A stretch of DNA of 64,000 nt. It comes from Unio delphinus. Taxonomy: Eukaryota > Mollusca > Bivalvia > Unionida > Unionidae. Positions 28,880 to 41,991 of the stretch are shown here, one piece after another. Made by a program: the position numbers and the translations under genes. The notes beneath the pieces are model-generated. The model saw nothing but the letters and a program-made list of their open reading frames with translations. It searched no databases and was not told where the DNA came from. Every line of letters begins with the position of its first letter. The first letter of the stretch is position 1. The stretch covers positions 9,443,501 to 9,507,500 of the forward strand of contig JAQISU010000094.1 of the NCBI GenBank assembly GCA_029339505.1. The letters run 5' to 3'.

Positions 28880-31335
28880 AAAGACTCGTTCTTTCTATGT
28901 AAATATATTTGACTCGTGTTTCCTTTTAAAATGTAAGCTTTCTTAACTCATCTTGTATTTTAAGTTCAATTCTATTTATTTCTGTCAAAAGCTGTTGGAC
29001 AATTACAAATCAAACCCAAAGCAAATTTACACAAAAAATTCTTTTCCACCAAATATTGGACCAAAATATTTTTTTTTTTTCTTGCTTCGTTAAAGAAGCA
29101 TTCAACTCAGAAGGATCATATTGACTGACAAGCTATAGCAATATAAACATTTCAACTACTCATACCGTTCTTGGGGAGGATTTGAAATAAGGTTCTCCAC
29201 TCATGATCACTGTATATGTAGAATCCCACTAGCAAATTAAGTGTCCTCTTTCCTGGCCTTGAACAGCCCATTTGACACCCATATTCTTTCGATTTCATAG
29301 ACGCCAATAAAAGGGTTAGCATTTATTATATTTACAATGGCAAATTGTTTTCATTCCTGTATGACTTTATTCACCAATAACCTACAAACGTTGCTCCTTG
29401 TACAAACCAACTAATCACGACAGGCGATACAACCAAAGCATTTAGCAATCGTCCGGGTCCTGTCTTTGCTACAGAGGGACCTAATTACATTGTCGATAAG
29501 TCATTGTGGAACGCAGACGTTGCACCTTTTACAGATCATATTTAAAGGACCCGACCTACCCTAAAACTAAAGTGAACATGAATCGACAAGGTTGCAACCT
29601 AATCCTGAAAGGACCGTACCTCTTCTATTTGCGTCTGAATGGACCGGCATTATTTAATTTGCGAACCTTGATCCTCTTGTCGCACAACTGATAATAAATT
29701 ACCTTCAGTTAGAGAATATACCCTTGGAAGGCAATTGGTCGTCTCCTTGTACAACCTGTAACTCTTATCGCACGAGCCCTCGTCTAGCTGATGACCGATC
29801 TCGCATTTATTGGGCGGCATACAAAGGCATTTATTCGACATGGCTGACAAGAGATTTCCCATCTATCGAATATGACACTTAGTAATTGACTATATAGTAT
29901 CAGTGTATCTTCGAGCGGAGGTGGAGGCATATCCTCGTTATCCCAGGTAGGTGGTCAATCGCGTCCACATACTCATTACCAGTCGATCGCGAGAGGTCAC
30001 TATTGAAAACCTCCAATATAACAGACAACCTCTCCATCCATTCCAGGATACACTAAATTAGCTCCGCTCACGGAAAGTAACGTCTCCTGTGCACACTGGT
30101 ACCTGATTAATCTTTCAACCAACATAAATATCTGTAGTATACCCTGTCCCAGGTGGAGACATACCTCAAACTGTTTCACACGAACATAGAGTTTAACCAA
30201 AAACTGCAATATCGCTCAAATTAACATCCTACTGGAAATAATAGCGACTCACATCTACTACAGTTAGGACGTACTTATACCTGTCTTTTACCACACTATA
30301 ACTAGGTAAATAAATGACTTCAGTCTGTTGCTCCTCTCTGAGATAGGAAACGCCAAACTGACGGCTAATTATATTGTACGGCGACTTTCAGTCGATTTGC
30401 CAAATCGATTACTTTAGTAAAATCTATTACTTTAGTAACTATTGCATAGCGTACCCGAGCAACACTGAGGCCGTATAATTTCTTTTTGTCACTATTTTCA
30501 TAAGTCACTATTGATTAATGAGTGGAAATTCATCATTGATGTACAGGCCCTAATCAACAGCACACAGTTGCAAGTGTTATAGATGCACATTATCTTCTAT
30601 GTTATATTTTACTACGGTAATTACATTAGATATGAAAGAACACAAGACATAATACAAACTGATACCAACAAAAACTTAATGTAATTTTTAAAAGCTTGGA
30701 ATAGACAATACAACAAATTATTGGCAAATGACGATCATGTTTTATTAAGACAACCCAGTGGAAAAGAAACTGTACAAGCAATACCCTGGTTATGTACATA
30801 TTTCATACTTTATAGGTAACCTAGAAACGCTCAACACGAGTGATGAGTAAACTAAACTTAAAATCAGACATCCCTTCAAGGTAGAATAAAATTGATTGAT
30901 ACACTCAGTGCAGTATTAAAGTGTAAGAACAAAGCCATATAATGAAAAATAAAACGTGAATAATCAGTTTTATTAACCACAACTTTGATTTTAGTTCATG
31001 TCAACAGAATAAATGTGCAATGCCACATATGTGTTAAAACTAGTATCTGTGTACGCTACATTACCACATATATCTTAGCTTACATCCCGTCTAGAAACAA
31101 GTGAGACATTCCTCAGCATTCGGCAGAAACTTATTAGTGTATTGCACGCGGCCACAACAACTCTGTACAAGTGTGAGTGGAAGACTATCTGGTCTGGATG
31201 GTCATGAAGTAACACACTGAAGTAACACACGCCGAATGCGACAGGAAGAAAGCACACGATTAGTCTGAGGCTCGAAATCTGGTCATCTTAAACTATTCTA
31301 AATAAAGAAACCACAATAAAACGTGTGGTCTGCCG
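28880..31335. other. No recognised gene; possible repeat at 29.4-30.3 kb
   Basis: Between about 29400 and 30300 the DNA is richer in GC and has several 60-70 codon frames, which may be an untranslated part or LTR of the neighbouring Gypsy element, but no LTR ends or primer site could be fixed. The rest is featureless. Confidence 0.4.
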
Positions 31336-31388
<53 letters not shown>

Positions 31389-31402
31389 TTAAAAAAGATT
31401 AA

Positions 31403-31479
<77 letters not shown>
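31336..31479. repeat. (AAT)n and (TA)n microsatellites
   Basis: (AAT)n at 31336-31389, then (TA)n from about 31405 to 31479. Confidence 0.97.
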
Positions 31480-31480
<1 letters not shown>

Positions 31481-32393
31481 CACAATGAATCAATTGTTTT
31501 TTCAGTATGTATGAAACTTCCATCTAACGCACTAGATGAATTTAAACAAAATGCATACACAATGAGAATGCTCTTTGAATATTGCCAGATGTTATAAACG
31601 CAATGATACTTTAGAAATTTAATTTGTAAAAGGAATATCAGTCTTGACAATGCGTCTAAAATACAATAATTTAAGCCTGACTTTCTTTTATACAAATTAA
31701 TAAATTAATTAATTAATTATAAAAATTAATAAAACCAGTCAACAAACAAATTGTTTTATTACAAGAGTTCTACAATATATATGCCCCATTAACAACATGC
31801 ATTAGATTTCATCTTTTACGTTACGTTAATGATTTTGCATCAGTCGATGATGTTGCATGTGACTTTCTTCAACAGTAGGGTCAACGATTTTCTAATATAT
31901 CGTTATCACCCTAGCAAATGAAAGCAATTGTTTCAAACATAAATGGACATTTCCGATAATCTGTAGAACATTGTCGGTGGAAAGTGTAAGTCATAGGTGA
32001 AATTGAAAAGAATATCACTTGAATTATAAAGGCATGTAAAGCCTGTATCACTTATTAGAATATTCCTTAAAAGTTATAGAAAGAGAATTGAGTCATATAA
32101 TTCATGACAATTTACTGACAATTAACATTTCTTTTCTATGGCCTGCTTCACGAAAGATAATATTGTTTAAAGTATACAACAATGTTATGATGTTGCAGAA
32201 TTTCTAATAATTGTAATAATATACGAATACAATATTAACATACGTTTGCTGATATCAATGTCTAAGACTAGAAACCAAACGAACCTGCGGACCAGTTATT
32301 GCACTTAATTTATTATAATTGAGTTACACAAAACTTCTCAGTGATACAATGTATGTACCCCTTAAGTCATGATATAGATACATGAATGTATTA

Positions 32394-32394
32394 T

Positions 32395-32487
<93 letters not shown>
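32394..32487. repeat. (CT)n(AT)n microsatellite
   Basis: A short CT run leads into an AT run of about 77 bp, 140 bp beyond the 3' end of the IL-17-like gene. Confidence 0.97.
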
Positions 32488-32488
<1 letters not shown>

Positions 32489-32623
32489 ACAATATTTGTT
32501 CAGTGACGAATTTCCTTTTAAAAGCTGTTCAATCTAATGCACTATCCCAACTGGCTTAATGTTCATGACATTGATTTCATATGATCATTCCAAGTAAGGT
32601 TATCTCTTTCTCTCCAACGTTCC

Positions 32624-33211
32624 TTAGTCTAGTGACATGTTAAAGTTTCCAGCATATGTCCAGTGTTCCATCGTACACGTACATCCAACAGTGATCGGTT
32701 CAAGAGTATGTTTGTACTCATAATAACCATCAAGACCACACAGTGTAGTTTTTCTCATCGCCCGGACGAAGTATTTAATGGGTGCGCATCGTGACTTGAT
32801 GTCTCCACCAATGCACGGCTCGTCGGTGTTACAATTGCATCTGGCTTCCATGAGAATTGCAGGTATGCGATTAGGATCTCTATTCATGACTAGGTGAAAA
32901 GGACACGAAGTGTTTCTCAGATGATGATTTCCTGGTAAATTATTCATTGCATCGGTGCTACATTGGCGGCCTCCGTACATAGTCGTACGTCTCACGTCTT
33001 TTATAAACAGTTCAGACAATAAAGAGAAGCTGTCCATACTTGGACTTATCATATTGAAACTCTCATGCACTGTTGAATCCATTCCTAACTTATGTTCTAG
33101 TTCCTTTAGTATCTGTGGTGTCAAGTCTTCGCATATAAATGCATTTTCTGTTATACATACCACCGATAATAATACTGTTGCTAGAAAAATAGCAGCTACT
33201 TGATTAGCCAT
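32624..33211 (-). CDS. Interleukin-17-like secreted cytokine
   Basis: The 195-residue product starts with a hydrophobic signal peptide (about residues 1-24, ending ITENA). Its second half has the IL-17 pattern: CPFHLVMNRDPNRIP (103-117), the A-R-C-N-C turn with C125 and C127, C133, C142, C158, and the closing VGCTC (C177, C179). Spacing fits the cystine-knot-like fold of invertebrate IL-17s. The sequon N-T-S lies at 100-102. The ATG follows directly after TTCTCTTTTCAG on the minus strand, a good splice acceptor, so an upstream untranslated or short coding exon is likely. The frame is intact and could be a functional host gene. IL-17 families are expanded in molluscs, which supports the organism guess. 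No poly(A) signal was evident close to the stop. Confidence 0.85.
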   Translation of the reverse strand: MANQVAAIFLATVLLSVVCITENAFICEDLTPQILKELEHKLGMDSTVHESFNMISPSMDSFSLLSELFIKDVRRTTMYGGRQCSTDAMNNLPGNHHLRNTSCPFHLVMNRDPNRIPAILMEARCNCNTDEPCIGGDIKSRCAPIKYFVRAMRKTTLCGLDGYYEYKHTLEPITVGCTCTMEHWTYAGNFNMSLD

Positions 33212-33226
33212 CTGAAAAGAGAATCA
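33199..33226 (-). promoter_or_regulatory. Probable 3' splice site before the IL-17-like ATG
   Basis: The minus strand reads TTGATTCTCTTTTCAG then ATGGCT. A pyrimidine tract and AG abut the start codon, implying an intron in the 5' leader. Confidence 0.5.
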
Positions 33227-34963
33227 AGCATTGTGTGAATATTGCATGAAATTTTGTACACATTTTAAAACTGGTTTTATGGCATTTTAATTAAATTGTC
33301 CTGATTCATTTAAGTATATGGATAAATTAGATGGACATCGAAATGAAGAACTATAGGATACGCATCAATCTGTCGCCAAACATTGTACATCTTCGCATGG
33401 TTTTTCAGTAAAGCAGGAACAAATTGTATCTACGCATCCAAACATAAAGACAGAAGACAAATATTTAAAAGTGTAGTTTCGCAATGTATATACGAGCCCC
33501 TGGGTTTAAGTTCTTTATTAATCAAATAGTAAGTATAATATATTTAAAAACAAATTTTGTCATTTATAAATTATGGTTATAAATTGTGTACAAGAAATAA
33601 TTCTTACTTTTAAAGTCCGAAATTACTTAGTCATGTAACAATTATATGTTTCCATATGTTTTTAAAATATTAAATAGAAAACAATTGACAGAATATGAGA
33701 CATATTTTAAATTCAATGGAATATTATCATCATCATATAATTATTTGGGATATTTGATCATAAAATATGGAAGCATCCTATTCAAAATTTTTTTTAGAGT
33801 GACAACATTATTAGCTGAAGATAAACTGCAAGAAACATCATAAGCAAATTACAAATTCTATAAGACATTTTGAAAGAGAAAACCTTCAACATTTAGGAAC
33901 ACAATATATTGTCGCAAGCTGCTGTAAAAAGAATAATGTTTTCATGTTAAAGGTGCATTGAGTTTCTTTTCAAATTCAAATATTATGTATGCAAAATTTC
34001 GAAACCATAACAAATTAAATATGTTATCTAGTATCGTTTCTACATACCAAATATGAGATTTTTCAATTTTCGTAGTACAAGAATAAAAACATTTGCCAAA
34101 AGTATGTGCTCCACAATTCTTAAAATATATTCTTACTGAGAAAGGTATATACGAGACCAAGAATATGCTGTCAGTGGATCGATCGTAAACTGTGTTTCTT
34201 ATAACTGATGGCCTTTCGTTATATAGGGCCAAAAGCTTTTTAGTACACGAAGGTGTAAAAGTCCACTTTTTTCCATATTTTCTATTTTAAGTTTTATAAG
34301 ATAATGAATGTGTCTTGTGATAAAAGAAAAGATCATTTCAGCTGTAAAGACAAAGAGTTCATTTCAAAGAGGTTCAAAGCATACCATTGTTTAAAGACAC
34401 CTTGATTGGTCGATAATTACAGAAAATGATCTACTGTATTCGCAAATCTTTAGATGTTATCTTTTCATTCTATGTTGTCTTCATTGGTCGTCATAAGACA
34501 ATAATAACTATAACTTTCATTTCATACGCAACTTCCTGCATGTGTCTACGATGTTAAAAATAATTGTCCTTATTCGACGTATTCAAAATAAATATTGGGA
34601 TTGTCTCATACCAATGTTATATTACTTACTTTATAGCCGGTATGTGGAGAATTTGTTTAAAACGTGCTACTTAAATTTCGGGTTATAATGTTGCGGTTAT
34701 TGTTTAAGACGGGTTGTAAATGATGACACATTTTGACGGGATTTAATATTCTGTCGCCGTGAAGTCACTAAAAATCTCCTCTGGTTAACGTTTCCGTTAA
34801 ACGGTATGAGATCTGCCTTTAAATATGTAATATTCAACCTAAGATGGGACTTTTAAAAAATGAAAATTCATTCCAGTTGCATTGACTTTAATCAATTTTA
34901 ATTTATAAACGTGTAGGTATGATTTCAAAACCATTCTGTCTTGTTTGATTTTATTTACACGCG
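33227..34963. other. No recognised gene
   Basis: AT-rich DNA upstream of the IL-17-like exon. A first exon and promoter may lie here but could not be placed. Confidence 0.5.
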
Positions 34964-36389
<1,426 letters not shown>

Positions 36390-36900
36390 CTGGGTGTTGA
36401 CTACGACTTCCTTCCGGCAGATCCTGCTTCCAAATTGGTGCCAATGTCATGATCAGCATTCTTGTGGACTCCACTGGCAAGGATGAGAGCATAATAATGA
36501 CATCTGGGCAGCCCAGGATAACCATAGAGGTCACTCCAGTCTCTCTTCTGAGTGAGGAAATAACACGGAAGCTGACAGTATACGGGCTATAAATCCCACC
36601 CGAGTGGCATAGGGACGTGGCACCACGGGTAAGCTTTGAAGGTGGGAGGGATCATCGTGTCCCACTGGGAGACTACAGCCCGTTTTAAGTCGGGCTGCCC
36701 TCAGTCAATAATGTGTTGGCCCGCCATCGTTGGCCTGCTACAGTGGGTGTCAGGAGCTTTGTGTGCTGCTCAGTCTGACAAGCAGACGGAAATTTCACAC
36801 CAGACAAAAGAAACAAGAAATCAATAAAGAAGACTTCGGCTCTTCGATTCAGAAGCTGAAATGTGCGCACCATGTGCACATACATCTCCGATGACCTCAA
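36390..36900 (+). mobile_element. LINE (non-LTR retrotransposon), 5' fragment
   Basis: Composition changes sharply to GC-balanced at about 36390. The stretch up to the Polinton insertion point includes a 5' leader and, near its end (about 36855-36900), the frame NVRTMCTYISDDL, the usual opening of the endonuclease domain in a common group of metazoan LINEs. The frame resumes across the Polinton at 63246 with KEVDDTRKTAIVVREL, so both fragments are one element split by the insertion. The 5' limit is approximate. Confidence 0.7.
36895..36900. repeat. Target-site duplication of outer Polinton, left
   Basis: CCTCAA, matched exactly at 63246-63251. A 6-bp duplication is the norm for Polintons. 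Confidence 0.85.
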
Positions 36901-37059
36901 GCAGCAGGAAGGGCGAATCGGACAACTTTTTAGAAGCGTCCATTTGGCAAACCAAGGCTTCCTCCAAAATCGTAAAAACAAAAAGTTTCTTTTTGGGACG
37001 CAAGGTCATTCTCGCACTCCCTCTGCTGCTATGGGGTTAAGAATCCTTGTTCCGATTTC
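36901..37059. repeat. Outer Polinton left terminal inverted repeat
   Basis: Begins GCAGCAGGAAGGGCGAATCG and pairs with the reverse complement of 63090-63245. By eye roughly 8-10 differences plus small indels, more diverged than the inner pair. Confidence 0.9.
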
Positions 37060-37867
37060 ACAATCAGACTAATTTGTAAAACCTCACCTCGTAAATCAAT
37101 CAGATTATTGGATTGGTCAGTGTGTTTAAAATTAATTTTCATTAACGAAACATTATGACATCGCATATAGACTGCTTGGTAACATTTGGTTTATCTATTA
37201 CATAAAATCTTTCATCGCCTGTTCTCCTTGTTTTAAAATAACCACAAAAACTTTATCTATTGGTAACCAATATGTTAAAACATTCGGTGCGGGGGGAAGA
37301 AGTCTAGACCAAAAATAACGCCTAGTACTACTATAACAATGATAATCCGCCTTCGTGGAAATATAGTCGGATTTTTGTGGTTCTTGCAGAGGTGGATTTT
37401 CAGGCCATGCCAGTATTGTTCTTATCGAACTCTGATAGATATATACGACATAACTGGGTGAGTTTATCTCAATCGCGGATGATAACGTCGGTTCATGAAC
37501 TGTTTTAGCGATTTTTCATTCTTTTCCAATAATAGATTTTATTCTGCGTTGTAATTTATTATTAATTTGTTCAATTTGGTATGACCCAGATGAACGAAAC
37601 AACGTTCCAATCTGGAGTACCATCGGGTTTATTTTTACTCGTAAACACCAGGGAATTATTCGGTTGTTGACCGCCAAATGATTTTGATCTAATATTAGGC
37701 CAACTATAGTATACTCGTAATTTTGCTAGTGCTATCTCCTTCACGGGAATCGCAGTAGGGAAATTCACACTGAATTCAGGATTGGTTGAGGTTATTGAGA
37801 TCATGCTGGTTTTCAGCGGTGTGGAATTTTCTGCTATTCGTTGAAGTAGTTCTTGCGATGTCGCCAT
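37028..37867 (-). pseudogene. Penton-like minor capsid protein, outer copy
   Basis: The intact N-terminal part (37571-37867, 98 codons) contains SITSTNPEFSVNF and a SWPNIRSKSFGGQQPNNSLVF stretch (first 20 residues quoted) almost identical to the inner copy at 44506-45051. After it the frame shifts. The last 40 residues (TDQSNNLIDLRGEVLQIS) are found in another frame at about 37040-37130, inside the terminal repeat. This N- and C-terminal pairing is what I recall of the Polinton penton-like/minor capsid family. The middle is scrambled. It would form capsid vertices in a live virus. Confidence 0.65.
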
Positions 37868-38642
37868 TGTTATTATATTCGTGTTGTTTTTCTAATTTTG
37901 ACATTGCGGAATCATAAACACGTACCATACATGAAAACTCACTATCGCATATTAATGTATCTTCGAGTGACGACGATATCGTCGAGGATAATTGTGAGTA
38001 CGCGGTAGTTGTTAGCCAAGTTTGTAATGATTTGTCGCCTGTACTCATAAATGATAGTAATTTTTGCTCTATGATGATTGATGGAGTCATTACTGGCATC
38101 CACAGTGATAGTTTTGTTATATTCACCTTCCCATGGTCATCAACATGATGTGCAGGATCTGCTGGAATCCTCCAGATTGCATCATTATCATCACCTTTCC
38201 GCACTAAGGCTACTGTATGCTTCGCTCCATAGATAACTTTTCTAACATTTCTGCAGAATCCAAATATATGATGTAGTGGAATCGCGCATGAAAACAATCT
38301 ACGCTGTCCTTCCAACATTGATACGCGTGTTGAAAACCCTATATTGTAATCAAGATAAGTATTTATAATCATATCTTCGATATTAGCAGGAGCAGGAGGA
38401 ACAGCAGCAGCAGCACCAGCAGCAGAGGTACCATGATCCGTTGGTCGTCTTATACTATACTGGGCATGTTCATCGTGATCATTAATGTCCTTAGAGAACA
38501 TCATCGAGGGACCTGCAGTTCTTGTATAATCATCGGAGTATCTTGCCAACCCCACTATTATTGTGGCAACATCAACATCACGCTCTATGGATTCAATCTC
38601 TTTTCCATAAATCATGTATCTAGCGCTGTTAAATAGCGCCAT
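37776..38642 (-). pseudogene. Deletion chimera: major capsid N-half fused to membrane-protein tail
   Basis: The open frame of 288 codons is not a natural gene. Residues 1 to about 212 match the inner major capsid protein (ALFNSARYMIYGKEIESIE, then the segment around HHIFGFCRNVRKVIY). From about residue 213 (AYSQLSSTISSSLEDT) it matches the tail of the inner membrane protein at 44879-45240. The junction at about 38000-38010 marks an internal deletion equivalent to inner 45.2-47.96 kb. The last 92 bp overlap the start of the penton-like frame, as in the inner copy. Confidence 0.85.
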
Positions 38643-38925
38643 GGTACCATTATTAACAAAGCCGAATTAGGTACCAAGTGGCTGTGGAATATCAGCAACT
38701 GTTACAATTTCCTTCTACTTCGATAAACGCTTCAGAGGGTAGAAAGAATTTGCTAGTATCCTGGACTTGAAGTTCAAATTTTGATCGAAGATTCGGTTGT
38801 GTTGCATTATAGGAAAAATATTAATAATTAAGTAAAGAATCATTCTTGGACATTATGGCGTCCATATCAAACGCTGGGTCATATTATTATATATTTCCCG
38901 ATCTAAATCGTAATCTCGCTCGCGA
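38643..38925 (-). pseudogene. Major capsid protein N-terminal remnant, outer copy
   Basis: Pieces in several frames match inner residues about 25-120 (for example SKFFLPSEAFIEVEGN near 38700). Stops and frameshifts separate it from the chimeric frame that starts at 38642. Confidence 0.7.
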
Positions 38926-39328
38926 TTTCGAGCCAATTCCCGCTATCATATTTGAAGTAATATTATCCTGGGCGCTGCTCAGTGATGCTATTTTTGATCC
39001 ACCGCGTTGTTTATTATTTTACTAATACTTGCAGGCATAATTTCCGTAGATGGTAGTGGCCCTAGTGATTTCATCACCGGTGGTTTCCTTCGCCGCCGAA
39101 CTAACACTACTAGTTTTTCTTTAGCCGAGGAAAAAATGCCCTCCCGGCAACATCACTAACAGCGCTAATACCCTTATCACGAATAACATCAATAGCCTTC
39201 GTTGATAATTGTTTTGCGATTGGTGCTATTTTTGGAGCCATTCTTGCAAATAACTCTGCAATGGTATTGCCGAGACCTCCATAGTACGCTCTATGAACAG
39301 GCAATCGTGAGTTTACTACATAGACCAT
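38926..39328 (-). pseudogene. Small basic core/minor-capsid-like protein, outer copy
   Basis: The frame from the ATG at 39328 begins MVYVVNSRLPVHRAYYG and runs to 39110 (72 codons), ending after a frameshift. The rest (PSTEIMPASISKIINNAVD, residues in another frame) continues to about 38930. This copy keeps the start codon that the inner copy has lost. The short, basic, Ala/Gly-rich character resembles the small core and minor capsid proteins of adenovirus-like elements; exact role unknown. Confidence 0.6.
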
Positions 39329-39394
39329 AGTTGGTTTTCTGTGTTTGTAGTGTATGATTAACTTATTTAAATGCTATTTATCTAATGTGGTGAT

Positions 39395-40754
39395 TTAATC
39401 ACTATAGTAACCGTAAAAATCCGTATGATTTACGTCTAGCTCATCAATAAACTCTCGGTATACATCAATATCCATGATACCACCCTCAAATAGTCGTCTG
39501 CAGATATCAGCTGCCTCATTAATTGCTTCCGGTGAGTTATTTCCAGCTCGTTTCCCTCCTACGAGAATTTCAAATAGTGATATATCCGAGAGAATACTAT
39601 TAGGACAACGAACTATACCACTACCTGAAAAAACCCTTTGATATCCATCTCCATCTTTTTAGTGATACCAGTTGCACCCTGCAAAGAGGATTGTGTTATA
39701 TCAAAAAAATTTGATTGTTCTGGTGATCTAAGAAATACAGGATCTGATTGCTTCTCTGCAGATGATTCAGGTCTTTTTATTGCTTCTATAAAATCTCTAT
39801 ATGTGTCATCCTTCATCGATGCCTTAGATGCACCTGTGAACACACGATATAATCCATTATACCATTGGTTTTATATTAGGGAGACTATAATCATCGTGGA
39901 TATAATTTCTTCTCTGATGAAAACTTCTAACGACGAAATTAGCTAATTCTTTCATAGAATCAAATTTCGTCCTTCTCATTTTATCTAATTTATCCAGAAT
40001 AAATTTATCATTGAATGCAAGTAGTCCACTAGCAATATCACCTTCTTCTTCTTCTTCTTCTTCTTCTTCTTCTTCTTCTTCTTCTTCTTCTTCTTCTTCT
40101 TCTTCTTCTTCTTCTTCAATAATATAACCTAGTTATGCGGGTCATCATGGGTGAGGGAATAATATCAATATCACCCTCTTCTTCTTCTTCAATAGTATCA
40201 CCTTGTTGTTGAAGTCGTGCAGCGGTTATTATATCACCAGGGAGTGTTTCTAAAGATTTATATGCTTGCTTGGATCTCTTTGCTATTTTTTCAAGTACAG
40301 GAAGAAGGGCTTGTCTTTTTTTCTCTCGTTGTTCCTCAGTAATATCTCCCCATATGGCTTTTCAGTGGTGGAAACGACTTTTCCCGTTGCAGTGGTTATT
40401 GGTTTAAATAACTGTTGAGTGTCTGGCGCAAAATAAGTCTGCAATCAATTGTTGTCTACTTTCGAGCATATTTCGAACGGAATCACGAACTGGAATTAAT
40501 TTCTTAATGGAAGCTAATCGTTGTCGTGCTAATTTAGTTATCGCGTTACACAATGCAAGGGAATCATAAATAGCATGTTGAATTCTTTATAAGTGAATAC
40601 GATTTTGATAACACATACCTGTTATTCCTATCATCAATATCTTGAAATTCAGAAAGAATTTGATTAGAATTTAATTTATCTGACAATTGAATTCCTTGAT
40701 TTTTTTCAAACTCCAAATTTTGTTAATAATGATATTTATATTTTCGAAATTCAT
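39395..40754 (-). pseudogene. Helical scaffold-like protein, outer copy, with poly-Glu tract
   Basis: The start (MNFENINIIINKI, from 40754) matches the inner frame at 52402, the middle (SIKKLIPVRDSVRN near 40490) matches inner 50371-49946, and the end (RAGNNSPEAINEAADICRR, then a YYSD stop at 39395) matches inner 49383-49952. Here all three parts are contiguous, about 1.36 kb, whereas in the inner element 1.8 kb of repeats separate the first part. A (GAA)n microsatellite at about 40040-40118 would encode poly-Glu; the inner copy has only a short Asp run. Stops and frameshifts are present. Confidence 0.65.
40038..40118. repeat. (TTC)n microsatellite inside Polinton gene
   Basis: About 26 copies of CTT; on the coding (minus) strand it reads GAA, glutamate. 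Confidence 0.97.
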
Positions 40755-40759
40755 ATATG

Positions 40760-41605
40760 AATTATTATGTATTTAATATAAAAAATATTTCATATATTTT
40801 TCAAAAAACAAAAATAAACAATAGCTATGATGAGCAATTATCATTCACTCATTGGGTCCCTCATTGCCTTTGTGTCTTTCATAGGGTTCTTTTTTCTTTG
40901 AGATTTCTCTATCTCTTTGACCCTATGACCGTTTCTTTTAGCCGATAGTTCATTATGAACCATCTTGTGGGGTTACCCTAGTGTGACATAGATCTTTTGC
41001 ATCCATGCTATTGTTTATTTTGGAGCGCCATTGTTGTTGTACACCTAACAAGAATTAATTTCCCGGGGTGTAAAATCACACCGTCACGTATTTGACGTGA
41101 CGGTAGGTGTACACGAAATGCCTTTGGGCTGAAGCCCTCAATTATATGAAAACCTCCAAATCGGTACCGTCGACAATAATGCCTGCCACGAGATTCCAAC
41201 GATGGGCCCTAGCACGAGATTCCATCTGTGTATACAATACACTAGTGTCCGTAATCTATAAATCCATAATTTTGAATACGATATATGTGTATCATGTGTA
41301 GGGTTTTATCACAGTTATTCTGTATGCCGTGGCATATTTTCCAATTTTTGTATCCACTTTGTTATTTTCGACAAATCCGTTATTGTTGTTTTTGTGGTTT
41401 TTCTTTATCCTTCTTTCTTTCCATGTTAGGAAGGAATTTGGGTAGTGCCGTTTTCTAACATCTTATCAGTTTGGGGTCAGAGATGCCATCTGGTTGCGGT
41501 CAAATTGATATAATGATGACAACAATATATTGCCTTATGCGGAACTTTTCTACCTGGTGAAACATTAAACCAACACAAAAAAAGGCATTATCCCATTGAG
41601 ATACG
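40760..41605. other. Non-coding segment specific to the outer element, with nested inverted repeats
   Basis: No counterpart in the inner copy. It contains TGTACACCTA (41038-41047) paired with TAGGTGTACA (41104-41113), enclosing two further hairpins: GGTGT/ACACC (41067-41082) and CCGTCACGT/ACGTGACGG (41081-41103). CACGAGATTCCA occurs twice at about 41186-41223. No coding frame recognised. Confidence 0.6.
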
Positions 41606-41609
41606 TGAC

Positions 41610-41948
41610 TACAACAAAAGAGTTATCGTTGTTTCAAACTACACACACACAAACGCACACTAGTTATTCCCCATGGTATTCTTTTGAAAATACCTGATCT
41701 AGTTATACTCTCTTCTACTCTTCGTACTGAGGGTCTACAAATATCAAAATACTTTCCGGCTTCAGTCGTTTGTTTAAATACTCTTTCCTCGTTATTTTCT
41801 GTATTAAATGATTTTTTGGACACAACTGCGACTTACCACGCACACGCACACAACGTACACTTTGTAAATGATATCCACAGATTTCATTTCTGCATGATTT
41901 GTTACAAGCGGTTACTGATCCTATCATAAGCCATTTGCAATGATTCAT
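41610..41948 (-). pseudogene. NUMOD1 and zinc-finger remnants fused by deletion, outer copy
   Basis: One minus frame (41623-41823) keeps a NUMOD1-like DNA-binding segment (FKQTTEAGKYFDICRPSVRR). Another (41715-41948) starts MNHCKWLMIGSVTACNKSC, the zinc-finger protein. In the inner element these belong to two genes more than 500 bp apart, so the HNH core and most of the zinc-finger gene have been deleted here. Confidence 0.7.
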
Positions 41949-41991
41949 TATATAATAAATTCTGTATTTATATACTTGTTTTAATTATAAT

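Noticed and set aside
36685..36981. 98-codon minus-strand frame across the Polinton left edge
   Set aside because: It crosses the LINE-Polinton junction antisense to the LINE frame, so it is fortuitous.
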